A stretch of 64,000 nt of DNA from [Clostridium] scindens (GTDB taxonomy: Bacteria; Bacillota; Clostridia; Lachnospirales; Lachnospiraceae): NCBI RefSeq assembly GCF_019597925.1, contig NZ_CP080442.1, positions 3,877,836 through 3,941,835 of the forward strand, written 5' to 3'. This document shows, piece by piece, positions 39,816 through 49,605 of this stretch (position 1 is its first letter; the number at the start of each line of letters is the position of its first letter). The translations under genes were made by a program, and so were the position numbers. A model generated the notes under the pieces. The model searched no databases, was not told the origin of the DNA, and saw only the letters and a list, made by a program, of their open reading frames with translations.

Positions 39816-40310
39816 ATGAAAAAGAAAAACTTTTCGATTACAAATATAGGTACCGTATCGCTGCTGATGATCTTCATTATCCTTTGCATGGTCACCTTTG
39901 CCGCGCTTTCCTTATCATCTGCCGCGGCAGATCACAGGTTCAGCCAGAAGATGGCCGACCATTCCAAAGAGTATTATAAGGCTTCCGGACAGGCGGAGAC
40001 AAAACTTGCGGAAATTGACCATATATTGGACATCGCATATAAAGGCGCCGAGTCTGATGATGATTACTATCAGCAGATCAAAGACAGCCTTCCAGAAATC
40101 TCCCGGACGTTTACAAAAGAGAATCCCCTGATCTCATACCAGGCTGATATGAATGATTCCCAGGCAGTTTTCGTACAGTTAAGAATCTTGTCGCCTACGG
40201 AAATAGCATCCAATGGATCAAGCAATTATTATCAGATTGTCGCCTGGAAGGAAATCAATACCAAAGAATGGAAGGGCGACAATAGCATCCAATTAATCGG
40301 TGAAGAATAA
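39816..40310 (+). CDS. Small one-TM protein of the PilT operon
   Basis: 164 residues. One helix (TVSLLMIFIILCMVTFAALSL) is followed by helical and polar sequence (KEYYKASGQAETKLAEIDHI). No family recognised. The position between prepilin-like and PilT genes and the short basic N terminus suggest another pseudopilin or a PilX-like component, as in the adjacent small proteins. Ribosome binding site AAGGAGC. Confidence 0.55.
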   Translation: MKKKNFSITNIGTVSLLMIFIILCMVTFAALSLSSAAADHRFSQKMADHSKEYYKASGQAETKLAEIDHILDIAYKGAESDDDYYQQIKDSLPEISRTFTKENPLISYQADMNDSQAVFVQLRILSPTEIASNGSSNYYQIVAWKEINTKEWKGDNSIQLIGEE

Positions 40311-40325
40311 GGAGGAATATCCATT

Positions 40326-41387
40326 ATGAACTTGAATACATCGCAATTACTAGAAAACGCCGTACGGGCAGGTGCCTCCGACGTGTTTATCGTAGCCGGG
40401 CTTCCCGTTTCCATGAGGATTAACGGGGTGATTGCCAGAGAAGATGAATGCCGTCTTTTGCCGGAAGATACCAGAATGGTTATCGGACAGATCTACCAGC
40501 TTGCCGGAAATCGCCCAATATCCAATCTTGAAGATTCAGGAGACGATGATTTTTCATTCGCGATTCCCGGACTGTCCAGGTTCCGGGTAAGCGCATATAA
40601 GCAAAGAGGCGCATTATCCGTCGTCATAAGGATAATAACCTTTACTCTTCCTGATCCAAAGGAAATCGGGCTGCCGGACAAGATTATTAATTTTGCCCAC
40701 TATTCAAAGGGGATGGTTCTTGTTACCGGTCCTGCCGGCAGTGGAAAGTCCACCACCCTTGCCTGTATTATTGATCATATTAATAAGAGCTACGACAAGC
40801 ATATCATCACGCTTGAAGACCCTTTGGAATACCTGCACCGGCACAATAAAAGCATCGTAAGCCAGCGGGAAATCAATGTAGATACTCAGAGTTACGTTAC
40901 TGCGCTTCGAGCATCGCTTCGTCAGAGTCCGGATGTCATCCTCCTGGGAGAGATGCGGGATTATGAGACGATGCAGGTAGCCATGACGGCAGCCGAGACC
41001 GGCCATCTTATCTTTTCCACGCTTCATACCATTGGAGCTGCCAATACCATTGACCGGATCATCGATGTATTTCCGCCTAACCAGCAGCGTCAGATTGCTG
41101 TCCAGCTGTCCATGGTGCTTCAGGCAGTCGTATCTCAGCAGCTCGTGCCATCCATTGATGGAAGGATGGTCCCAGCCTTCGAAATCATGACCGTGACTCC
41201 TGCTATCCGTAATATGATCCGTGACAATAAGATTCCTCAGATTGACGGCATCCTCTATTCTTCAGCCAACGAGGACATGGTATCCATGGATTTAAGCCTT
41301 CTGAAGCTGTTCAAGGAAAATATCATCTCCGCTGATACAGCACTTGCATTTGCCACTAATCCAGATATGCTTAGAAAGAAATTTTAA
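40326..41387 (+). CDS. pilT: PilT-family type IV pilus ATPase
   Basis: 353 residues, PilT length. N-terminal ASDVFIVAGLPVSMRINGVI (the S-D-x-x-x-x-x-G-x-P pattern), Walker A GPAGSGKST at 135-143, Asp box (HIITLEDPLEY), Walker B (VILLGEMRD), His box (LIFSTLHT) and the C-terminal PAIRNMIRDNKIPQ. PilT usually retracts pili; here it is the only ATPase of the operon, so it may drive assembly. Ends the operon, followed by a strong terminator. Confidence 0.92.
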   Translation: MNLNTSQLLENAVRAGASDVFIVAGLPVSMRINGVIAREDECRLLPEDTRMVIGQIYQLAGNRPISNLEDSGDDDFSFAIPGLSRFRVSAYKQRGALSVVIRIITFTLPDPKEIGLPDKIINFAHYSKGMVLVTGPAGSGKSTTLACIIDHINKSYDKHIITLEDPLEYLHRHNKSIVSQREINVDTQSYVTALRASLRQSPDVILLGEMRDYETMQVAMTAAETGHLIFSTLHTIGAANTIDRIIDVFPPNQQRQIAVQLSMVLQAVVSQQLVPSIDGRMVPAFEIMTVTPAIRNMIRDNKIPQIDGILYSSANEDMVSMDLSLLKLFKENIISADTALAFATNPDMLRKKF

Positions 41388-41395
41388 ACATAAAT

Positions 41396-41430
41396 AATGG
41401 CCGGCGCGAAAAACGCCGGCCATTATCTTT
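41396..41430. terminator. Bidirectional terminator after pilT
   Basis: AATGGCCGGCG-CGAAAAA-CGCCGGCCATT with a TCTTTTTT tail; GC-rich 11-pair stem between convergent genes. Confidence 0.92.
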
Positions 41431-41431
41431 T

Positions 41432-42331
41432 TTATCCTAATGGATAGATATCATACTCTATATCAGAACATATCTTTCTCTCTAAGCCGGCTTCATACCT
41501 GCTTTTTATGCGTTCTCCTATCTTCCTGGCATTCTCTGAAGAAGTTCCCAAAACCATCAAAAGATACTGACTACTGCTATACTGTGTAAAAGCATCCCCT
41601 TTGCGCAGTGCATTACGGATTATTTCGTACAGTTCCTCCATCAAGCCTTCCAGCCTTTCAGGATCAAGCTTATCTTCATCTTCCTCCAAAGTAAGCAGCA
41701 GAAGATAAGCAGAATCTCCACTCCGCTCAAGCCCTCTTGCCACAAACTGATAGATTCTCTTAAACGTCTCATAATCCTGAAGGTACGCCCCCTCCACGCT
41801 GCCCTTTTCCTTCAATTCCTCACTGATAACAGACATATCTTTAAAAACAGGCCCGTTATGGCGAACTTCGATTTTTGACACTTTCCTTTTCTCGGAAACC
41901 ATTACAATTGACGCTCTTTGGAACACTTTTCCCGGTCTCTCGTATTCTGCTGCATAGACCAGCACGGCAGTTGATAAGACGGAATCTTCCATCTCCAGTT
42001 CCTGGCCTGCTTTTTCTACCATTTGGCTGATATTATTATGATTCTGATAGATCTGCTCCCTTTTCGCTACTTCTGTAAAAAATATAGCAAATATATCCGG
42101 TCCTATCCTTGCTGCCACTCCACATCCTTCAGCCATATTTTCTGCAATCTGCGCAACTCTTTTTAATAGCCTGTCTCCCATCTGATATCCGTACTTCAGA
42201 TTAATTCCTCGAAAATCATGTATATCAATTTCAAGGAGCATCCCTGAGTGCCCATTTTTTAGGTGACTGCTCATAAAATCTTCCAACTCGTTCCTGGTAC
42301 TCAGCCCGGTCAGCAAATCTTTATATGCCAT
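41432..42331 (-). CDS. Protein with two degenerate GGDEF-like domains
   Basis: 299 residues, soluble. Residues about 1-145 resemble a GGDEF domain (YKDLLTGLSTRNELEDFM, LEIDIHDFRGINLKYGYQMGD) with the signature changed to GPDIF; residues about 160-290 form a second such fold (VFKDMSVISEELKEK...), with SSSQY at the signature. Neither looks catalytic. The first GGDEF starts like an active one, so it may be a nucleotide sensor. ATG 42331 follows AAAGGAG. Lies 33 bases downstream of an active-looking GGDEF gene. Confidence 0.75.
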   Translation of the reverse strand: MAYKDLLTGLSTRNELEDFMSSHLKNGHSGMLLEIDIHDFRGINLKYGYQMGDRLLKRVAQIAENMAEGCGVAARIGPDIFAIFFTEVAKREQIYQNHNNISQMVEKAGQELEMEDSVLSTAVLVYAAEYERPGKVFQRASIVMVSEKRKVSKIEVRHNGPVFKDMSVISEELKEKGSVEGAYLQDYETFKRIYQFVARGLERSGDSAYLLLLTLEEDEDKLDPERLEGLMEELYEIIRNALRKGDAFTQYSSSQYLLMVLGTSSENARKIGERIKSRYEAGLERKICSDIEYDIYPLG

Positions 42332-42364
42332 ACTTACTCCTTTCACATCTCACACATGCTACCT

Positions 42365-44131
42365 TTAATCCGATGGATGCATCATTCCTTCCTCAAAAAC
42401 AACATACCTGCCTCGTCCATTCTGTTTTGCCTGATATAATGCAATATCCGCCTGATGATATAATTGTTTAAAATTCGTTGCTACATCATCATCAATCACA
42501 ATTCCCATACTCAGGCTTAATCGATCGGGCAGGCCCTCCCTGATACAATAATTTTCTGCTATATCAAGCATCTTACGAGCCTTTTCAAGAACAATTTTCT
42601 GATCATATATATCACGCATGAAGATCATGAATTCATCGCCGCCCAGCCGTGCGACGATATCTGTTGAACGAAATAAAGTCCTGCACATCTTTACGACTTC
42701 TATCAATACGCAGTCTCCCTGCAAATGCCCGAACTTATCATTAATCTCCTTAAAAAAGTCTATGTCTATCAGCAGGCAGGCATAGTATAAGTCAACGCCT
42801 TTATTTCTTATAGCCTTTTTTACCGCCAGTTCCAGATAGCTTCTATTATAAGCGCTGGTAAGAGAATCTGTGCTAGATCGGAGCATAAGCTCCTTTTCTG
42901 AACTGATATCAACCACTTTCCCAACTACTTTTGCAAGATTTCCTTCAGAATCAAATACTCCTCTCATCAGCACCCTTCGCCAGATATTCTTGCCATTCCC
43001 ATCTGCTATCTGGTATTCTGCCTTAATCGTCTTATTGCTGATCTTATCATTAGATATACCCATTATTTTCTCATAAATCTCTGCCTCATCTTCCGGTGAT
43101 ACTCCTAACTCTTTCCACCCTTCAGAAACTCTTGCATTATTTATGATCTTTTTATCTTTCTCACCAGCAACAGATGCTGGATAGAATACCTGTAGTTCAT
43201 CTTCTCTCATATTATAATCAAAGATAATGTCGTCCGACAATTCTGAAACTATTTCGTTTCTCTCTTTTTCCATCTCCAGCTGTCCGATCGTCTCCTTGAT
43301 CTCTGAGATATCAGTAAGGATACTATTAATAATAGACTCCTGATTTGCATTCCTTACCTTTTTTCCGTAATCCATAACCCACAGCAGGGTGCCATCCTTT
43401 TTTCGGATTCTGTATTCTGTCTTATATTCGTCCCCTTTTTTGAAGCATTCCCTGCAATCTTTCATAGCCTTCGCGACGTCTGGCGGATAGATAGCCCCTT
43501 TTGCTGTTCCCCCGCTCATCTCCATAAACTCATCATAAGTATATCCTAGCATATTGCAAAGTTCATCGTTTACATAGAAGAACGTATAGTCATCATCATC
43601 AAGGCTTCCTCTCATCCCTCCAGCCGTTGTCTGGGCAAGCATTTCCATCTGCTGCGTCTTTTCAATCAGAAGCCTTTTCAGGAGCCTGTAATTTTCTACG
43701 CTCATCTCCTCCGGATAATATTCTTCCTCTCTTACAATGGAATTGGGAGCGGATACATGCATATGCGTCACCTTCCATTGGCCGCTGCATAGATGGAATA
43801 TAAATGAGGCTCTCTGTCTCAGACTGAAAAATCCATTTTTATCCACTCTGGAATTAATTAAAAACTGTGCTATGACTACAGCAAAATCTTCTCCTTTGCT
43901 CACCATGCTATAGTTCTCATCCAGAAGACGTATTTCATACTTGCTGTTGCACCCATTCTCAAAAAAGACTTTAAGCTTATCATAATCAAGGGCCATTGCC
44001 TGATCGCTGACCCCAATCCACGATACTTGATTCCGGTCGAAGTATGATAATGCAGCATTCCAGTCTTGCTCAAGATAATAGGTATGAATTAATCCTTCTG
44101 CCATTTTCTGAAAGTATCCGGAATCCTGCAT
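42365..44131 (-). CDS. Diguanylate cyclase with NTF2-like and PAS domains
   Basis: 588 residues, no membrane helix. Order: an NTF2/SnoaL-like domain (about 10-130), two PAS domains (about 165-285 and 295-415), then GGDEF (about 417-585). The active-site GGDEF is intact (residues 497-501) and an RxxD inhibitory site (Arg488-Asp491) precedes it by five residues, as in product-inhibited cyclases. Makes c-di-GMP in response to an unknown cytosolic signal. Its N-terminal domain is related to that of the upstream hybrid kinase. Confidence 0.93.
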   Translation of the reverse strand: MQDSGYFQKMAEGLIHTYYLEQDWNAALSYFDRNQVSWIGVSDQAMALDYDKLKVFFENGCNSKYEIRLLDENYSMVSKGEDFAVVIAQFLINSRVDKNGFFSLRQRASFIFHLCSGQWKVTHMHVSAPNSIVREEEYYPEEMSVENYRLLKRLLIEKTQQMEMLAQTTAGGMRGSLDDDDYTFFYVNDELCNMLGYTYDEFMEMSGGTAKGAIYPPDVAKAMKDCRECFKKGDEYKTEYRIRKKDGTLLWVMDYGKKVRNANQESIINSILTDISEIKETIGQLEMEKERNEIVSELSDDIIFDYNMREDELQVFYPASVAGEKDKKIINNARVSEGWKELGVSPEDEAEIYEKIMGISNDKISNKTIKAEYQIADGNGKNIWRRVLMRGVFDSEGNLAKVVGKVVDISSEKELMLRSSTDSLTSAYNRSYLELAVKKAIRNKGVDLYYACLLIDIDFFKEINDKFGHLQGDCVLIEVVKMCRTLFRSTDIVARLGGDEFMIFMRDIYDQKIVLEKARKMLDIAENYCIREGLPDRLSLSMGIVIDDDVATNFKQLYHQADIALYQAKQNGRGRYVVFEEGMMHPSD

Positions 44132-44218
44132 ATGTCTACCTCCCTAATAAAGATCACCAAAATATTGATATACGGAAATTATACATCATCTTCCTGCATT
44201 TGTAAAAGAAAATAAAAT

Positions 44219-44246
44219 AAAGAACCCCCAAAATCAAGGGTTCTTT
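44219..44246 (-). terminator. Terminator of the hybrid kinase gene
   Basis: Minus strand AAAGAACCC-N10-GGGTTCTTT followed by ATTTTATTTT; it overlaps the last codons of the gene. Confidence 0.75.
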
Positions 44247-47116
44247 ATGCTATGTAACGCTTTATATAATTGTTTTGATTCTACGGGCTTGATCAGATAC
44301 TCATCTACGCCTGCCTCATAGGCCATCCTCTGATCTTCATCAAATGCATTGGCAGACATCGCGATGATGGGTACCTTCTTATCTCTTTCTTCCTCGTATC
44401 TTCGGATCATCTTGGTCGCTTCAATTCCGTCCATGACAGGCATGCGGATATCCATCAGGATTGCATAATAATATTCTTCGGATTTCTGGAGGAATTTGTC
44501 AACGGCCTGCCTCCCGTCTTCTGCAATTTCCACAACCGCGCCGTCCAATTCCAGTATCATCTTAGCAATCTCTCTATTTAACTCATTATCTTCTACAAGA
44601 AGGATATGGCGTGCAGAAAGGCTGATATTTTCTTCCTCTTCCTGATCTTGCACAGACATGCTGGCCTTCCACAAAGTATTGCAAAGATTCTCTTTGAAAA
44701 CGGGTTTGGTTATCAGGTAGTCCGCTCCCGCTTCATAAGCCTCCTCCTCGATTTCCGTATGGTCATATGCGCAGAGAAGGATAATCATTGTCTCAGGTCC
44801 TACGATCTTCCTGATCTGCCTGGTCGTTTCCAGGCCATCCATTCCCGGCATCTTATAGTCGATCAAAGCCAGGTTATAGATGTGTCCGCATCTGAGCGCT
44901 TTCTCTACTTCATCTATAGCCTTTCTGCCAGAATCAGCCCAGACCGTTAACGCGCCCGACTCTCCAAGAATGGCTGCTGCCTGGCTTCCTACCTGGCTGT
45001 CATCATCGACGATCAGTATATACATATCTTTTAGAAGTTCTCTCTGCTTTCTTAATTGTTCTTCCCAGGCATCATCCTCGGAAGGTTTTAACGGGATTTC
45101 TACGGAAAAAGTAGTTCCTTCCTGAAGCTTGCTCTCAACCTCAATGGTACCTCCCATAAGTTGAACAATATTATACACGATAGAAAGGCCCAGCCCTGTT
45201 CCCACCATATTCCTTGCTACGTCTGCCGACTCCTGCTCAAAAGGCTGGTATAATTTTTTCAGAAACTCCTCCGACATGCCTCTTCCTGTGTCCATAACCT
45301 GAAACAGCAGATAAGCATAGCCATTGGTTCGCCTCATTTCTCTGATACTAAGCTTAATGCTTCCATTTTGAGGCGTAAACTTCAGGGAATTGGACAGCAG
45401 ATTCATAAGAATCTGTTTTACCCTCAATTCGTCTCCAATGTAATACTGCTGCAGCGGCTCTTCATAGTACATTTCGAATTCCAGATTTCTAAGTTCCGCC
45501 TGGGGATATATAATCGTAGTTATATTTCCAAGAAATTCAAACATGTCAAACTTCTCATTTTTAAGAATCATCTTGCCGCTTTCAATCTTTGACATATCTA
45601 AGATATCATTAATGAGGGACATAAGATATCTGGAGGAATCATCAATCTTCTTAAAGCAATTGGAAGCCTGCCTGCGGTCATCCACCTTCAGCTGCCCTAT
45701 CGCGCTCATTCCAATGATTGCATTCATAGGAGTCCTAATATCATGGGACATTCTGGAAAGAAATTCAGACTTAGCGTTATTGGCTGCCTTAGCTGCCGCC
45801 AAAGCATCTCTAAGCAGCTGCTCCTGCCTTGCCTTCTCTGCCCTCTGCTCATCCAGTATGCGAAACAGCATGACGGCATAGGAATCTTCTCCATAAGGAT
45901 TTTTTACTGATATCACATGAATAGAGATCCAATGATATTCCCCGTCGTTTCCCATCTGCCGGATTTCGGTGTAGATCTCTCCATTATTGTTGCTTAGCTC
46001 CCTCTCCATATTTTCCCGTGTAAATATAGCATCAAATACTTCCTGGTAAGAAGGGTATACAAAAGACCGGGTGCTCTTAAGCAATCCGTCATATGTATCT
46101 CTATGCTCAAGTCTCAGTATGTAGGCTTCTGAGCAAATATAATTGTAGGTATTTTTCGTAAGATTCACATTTAAGATCAGCGGATATCCAGCCTGGATGG
46201 CTGCCCTTAACAGCTGATTCTCAAGCCTCTGCTCCTGCTCGCGTTCAATCTCAAGCTTCTTTGTCTCTGTAATATCATTAAATACAGCCTGTATTACTTC
46301 CTCGCCATTTGCGTTCACCAGGCGTTCCATTGCTACGCTTACAAAGCATCTGCTTCCATCCTTCCTGCTTCCTTCTCTCTCGTAGTATACGATATCTCCG
46401 TTTTTTACCAGGGATTCTACCAGATTCCTGTATTTCTCCTTCTCTTCATCCAGTACAAATTGAAATGGATCCCGCACCAATGTCCAGTATTCCTTTTCCG
46501 TATATCCATAGATCTCCCACGCGCGCCTATTGGCGTGAATGATCCGGTGGGATGTGTCTGTAGCAAACTGTATGATGCCGCATGGTACCGTATCATAGAG
46601 CTGCTTCAGGAACTCCGACTGCTGACGTATCTCGTCATTTGCCTTATTAAGATTATATTCCAGCAAATCGTAGGCTTTTTGAGCTGCTTCTACAGGAAAT
46701 AGTTCCCCATCCTGCATAGGACCATAAGGTAAAGAATTATGAATATGGACTACTTCCCATCCATCCTTCTTCCTGCGGAATACAAAGGAACATCTCTGAT
46801 AATTATTGATGCTGATATGTTCCACATTCAGAGCGGACATATAACTGTACGCCTCGCATAGATAATAGTCATCTCCCAATGGCATGGCCACATACTTTTC
46901 TTCGGACATCCGAAAAGGCATCATCTCATCCTGGCCTGATCTGAAAGCTTTGCTTACATCCTCATACCCTTCGGCCATCTGATGCTTCCCGCCTCCAATC
47001 CATACTACATCCGCCGCAAGCATGGACAGAAAGTAATCCAGATCATTTTCACAGAAATATTTCTTTAGTATCTTATCCGATAGAGCTATGATATCATCCT
47101 GATCTTTATTCTTCAT
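44234..47116 (-). CDS. Hybrid sensor histidine kinase with NTF2-like, PAS and two receiver domains
   Basis: 960 residues, soluble. Order: NTF2/SnoaL-like domain (about 10-130), PAS (about 170-285), a second PAS-like region (about 300-425), HisKA with phospho-His458 in RMSHDIRTPMN, an ATPase domain (NLLSNSLKF, DTGRGM, GTGLGL), and two REC domains with phospho-Asp753 (LIDYKMPGMDG) and Asp889 (LMDIRMPVMDG). No HPt domain, so the second receiver probably ends the relay or signals by protein contact. Shares its unusual N-terminal domain with the GGDEF protein 100 bases downstream. Confidence 0.94.
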   Translation of the reverse strand: MKNKDQDDIIALSDKILKKYFCENDLDYFLSMLAADVVWIGGGKHQMAEGYEDVSKAFRSGQDEMMPFRMSEEKYVAMPLGDDYYLCEAYSYMSALNVEHISINNYQRCSFVFRRKKDGWEVVHIHNSLPYGPMQDGELFPVEAAQKAYDLLEYNLNKANDEIRQQSEFLKQLYDTVPCGIIQFATDTSHRIIHANRRAWEIYGYTEKEYWTLVRDPFQFVLDEEKEKYRNLVESLVKNGDIVYYEREGSRKDGSRCFVSVAMERLVNANGEEVIQAVFNDITETKKLEIEREQEQRLENQLLRAAIQAGYPLILNVNLTKNTYNYICSEAYILRLEHRDTYDGLLKSTRSFVYPSYQEVFDAIFTRENMERELSNNNGEIYTEIRQMGNDGEYHWISIHVISVKNPYGEDSYAVMLFRILDEQRAEKARQEQLLRDALAAAKAANNAKSEFLSRMSHDIRTPMNAIIGMSAIGQLKVDDRRQASNCFKKIDDSSRYLMSLINDILDMSKIESGKMILKNEKFDMFEFLGNITTIIYPQAELRNLEFEMYYEEPLQQYYIGDELRVKQILMNLLSNSLKFTPQNGSIKLSIREMRRTNGYAYLLFQVMDTGRGMSEEFLKKLYQPFEQESADVARNMVGTGLGLSIVYNIVQLMGGTIEVESKLQEGTTFSVEIPLKPSEDDAWEEQLRKQRELLKDMYILIVDDDSQVGSQAAAILGESGALTVWADSGRKAIDEVEKALRCGHIYNLALIDYKMPGMDGLETTRQIRKIVGPETMIILLCAYDHTEIEEEAYEAGADYLITKPVFKENLCNTLWKASMSVQDQEEEENISLSARHILLVEDNELNREIAKMILELDGAVVEIAEDGRQAVDKFLQKSEEYYYAILMDIRMPVMDGIEATKMIRRYEEERDKKVPIIAMSANAFDEDQRMAYEAGVDEYLIKPVESKQLYKALHSIKNP

Positions 47117-47223
47117 TCTTTATTCCTTCATTTCCCTGACATGCATGATCATCTTATTAACCGTATCCTATTATAAATATATTACCATATTACGGTTAAA
47201 AGTGAAATTATTCTTTTTTTCTC

Positions 47224-49464
47224 TCATAAAAGAGATGCCCGAAGACATTCAGCTGTTAGCGTTTTAGCGCTTTTTATCATGTCTGCTGGCGTTCCGGCAA
47301 ATACCACCTCTCCACCGTTCTTGCCGCCGTCAGGACCGATATCGATGATCCAGTCCGCCTGCTTCATTACATCCAGATTGTGTTCGATCACCACAAGGGT
47401 ATTCCCACGGGATACGATCATATCGAACAATTTTAAGAGATTTTCAATATCCGACCTATGAAGCCCGGTGGTCGGCTCATCCATCACAATAATGCTTCCC
47501 TTTTTTCCAAGGTTCTTTGCCAGTTTGATCCTTTGGCGCTCGCCTCCTGAGAGCGTACTGAGAGGCTGTCCCAGCGTCAGATAGGATAGCCCTACCTGCT
47601 GCATGACTCTCAGACGCTTCCTGATCTTGGCATCTTCAAATATCTCCATTGCCTGCGAGGCGGTCAATCCCAGCAATTCGACGATATTCTTTTCCTTATA
47701 GGTACAGGCAAGCGCCTCCTTATTATACCGCATCCCTCCACAGGCCTCACATTCCGTTACGATTGGATCCATAAAGGCAAGTTCGGTAACGATAACCCCT
47801 TTGCCACCGCAAACCGGGCAGCCGCCGGCAGAATTGAAGCTGAACAGGCTGTCCGGCATGCCGTTCTCCCGCGCCATAATCTTGCGTATCTCATCAAAAA
47901 ATCCCAGATAAGAGGCCGGAGTAGAGCGGCTCGTTGCCGTGATAGGTCCCTGATCCACCATTACAATATCATCTTCATACTGGTTTGCAAATACCTGGGA
48001 GATGAGGGTACTCTTTCCTGATCCGGCAACTCCTGTCACAACGGTCATAATTCCCAGCGGTATGTCTATATCTACATGCTTCAAATTATGGAGACAGGCA
48101 TCCCTTACCGGCAGGCTTCCCACGCTCCTGCGAGGCTTCTGTTTGACCGGCATGGTTTTTAGCATTGCTCTCCCTGTCAGGGTATCTGCCGTAAGCAGTT
48201 CCTGATAATTACCCGCTAAAACAATCTGTCCTCCATTTTGCCCTGCCTGAGGCCCCACGTCGATTACATGATCCGCAATCGAGATCACATCCTTGTCATG
48301 CTCGACTACAAGAACGGTATTCCCCTTGTCCCGAAGTTTCTTAAGCAGGTTATTCATACGGTAGACATCCCGGGGATGCATCCCAGCGCTTGGCTCGTCA
48401 AAGATATAGGTCATCCCGGTCAGACTGCTTCCCATGTACCGGACTAGTTTCAGCCGCTGTGCCTCACCGCCGGACAGAGAAGGTGTCTCCCGGTTCAGGT
48501 GAAGGTAGGGCAAGCCTATCTCAATCATTCTGTCCAGCCCTTCTATGATCGTCTGCACCACTACCTCTACCGTCTTATCCGTAATCTGCGACAGGACCTC
48601 CCGAAGCAGCGTCAGCTCCATCTGGCACATATCTGCGATAGTATATCCGTTTATTTTACAGGCCAAAGACGCTTTGTTCAGCCGCTGTCCGTGGCATTCG
48701 TTACATTCCATTTCCACAATCAGATTCTGCGACTTTTCTTTGGTGTGCCTGCTCTTGCTACTGATATCCCGGTTCAGAAGAGTCTTCGCGTACTTATGGT
48801 ACAGGCCGGTCACTTTCGGATTCTCCGGCTCTTTACTGCCATCGCGGGCGCCATAGAGAAGGAGGCTATATTCTTCTTGCGTATACTCTTTAATCGGCTT
48901 GTCCAGATCAAACAGGCCGGACTGGGCATACTGCTTCCAATACCAGGAGCCAGGCCGGTACAGGGAATCCTTCACGCAGCCCTCGTTCCAGGATTTATCC
49001 AGGTCTAAGATTGCTTCTATATCAACTTTTGTTATCTTTCCTAGCCCGGAACATGTCTTGCACATCCCATTGGGGTCGTTAAAGGAAAAATAGGATGCTG
49101 TGCCTACATAGGGTCGCCCAATTCTGGAAAATAGCAGCCGCAAGCTGGAGTACAGTCCACTGATGGTACCCACCGTCGATCGTGCATTCCCTCCCAGAGG
49201 AGTCTGGTCCACCACGACAGTCGCCGTTAGATTATCAATCCGTTCCACTGCCGGTTTGGGATATTTGGGAAGCCTGGACCGTACAAATGCCGGATAGGTT
49301 GCATTCATCTGCCGCTGTGCTTCAGCGGCAATGGTGTCAAAGACGATACTGGACTTGCCGGAACCTGAAACTCCGGTAAACACCGTGATTTTCTCCTTTG
49401 GAATTGTAAATGTGACATGCTTCAGATTATTTTGCGTAAGACCATGAACAATGATATCTGCCAT
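47224..49464 (-). CDS. UvrA-like ABC ATPase, short form lacking the UvrB-binding domain
   Basis: 746 residues versus about 940 for UvrA. Two ABC cassettes: GVSGSGKSSIVFDTIAAEAQ and GVAGSGKSTLISQV, with signature motifs LSGGEAQRLKL and LSGGERQRIKL. Zinc-type cysteine modules CKTC, CNEC, CPVC-CEAC are kept. Between RIGRPYVGTA and SYFSFNDPNG the UvrB-binding domain is absent, as in UvrA2/DrrC-like proteins linked to resistance to DNA-binding drugs. ATG 49464 follows AGGAG; ATG 49470 is too close. Divergent from an AraC/GyrI-like regulator. Confidence 0.9.
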   Translation of the reverse strand: MADIIVHGLTQNNLKHVTFTIPKEKITVFTGVSGSGKSSIVFDTIAAEAQRQMNATYPAFVRSRLPKYPKPAVERIDNLTATVVVDQTPLGGNARSTVGTISGLYSSLRLLFSRIGRPYVGTASYFSFNDPNGMCKTCSGLGKITKVDIEAILDLDKSWNEGCVKDSLYRPGSWYWKQYAQSGLFDLDKPIKEYTQEEYSLLLYGARDGSKEPENPKVTGLYHKYAKTLLNRDISSKSRHTKEKSQNLIVEMECNECHGQRLNKASLACKINGYTIADMCQMELTLLREVLSQITDKTVEVVVQTIIEGLDRMIEIGLPYLHLNRETPSLSGGEAQRLKLVRYMGSSLTGMTYIFDEPSAGMHPRDVYRMNNLLKKLRDKGNTVLVVEHDKDVISIADHVIDVGPQAGQNGGQIVLAGNYQELLTADTLTGRAMLKTMPVKQKPRRSVGSLPVRDACLHNLKHVDIDIPLGIMTVVTGVAGSGKSTLISQVFANQYEDDIVMVDQGPITATSRSTPASYLGFFDEIRKIMARENGMPDSLFSFNSAGGCPVCGGKGVIVTELAFMDPIVTECEACGGMRYNKEALACTYKEKNIVELLGLTASQAMEIFEDAKIRKRLRVMQQVGLSYLTLGQPLSTLSGGERQRIKLAKNLGKKGSIIVMDEPTTGLHRSDIENLLKLFDMIVSRGNTLVVIEHNLDVMKQADWIIDIGPDGGKNGGEVVFAGTPADMIKSAKTLTAECLRASLL

Positions 49465-49574
49465 TTTCATATACTCCTTTTACTTGCTATTATGATTAGA
49501 TGCATAGTATCATTTTACAGAATCTATGGAAGGCGTACATGATACTTTTTGCGGTTTCTTCACGGATTCTATGC

Positions 49575-49599
49575 TATAATGAGACTTATGTCAGGAGGT
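49575..49599 (+). promoter_or_regulatory. Promoter -10 and ribosome binding site of the AraC-family gene
   Basis: TATAAT at 49575-49580 predicts a start near 49587; AGGAGG at 49593-49598 precedes a TTG start (49606). The upstream in-frame ATGs at 49549 and 49579-49591 would lie outside or at the very edge of this transcript. Confidence 0.55.
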
Positions 49600-49605
49600 G
49601 CTTGC

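Noticed and set aside
49549..49605. Earlier ATG starts for the AraC-family regulator
   Set aside because: They lie upstream of or at the predicted transcription start and lack ribosome binding sites; TTG at 49606 has a perfect AGGAGG.
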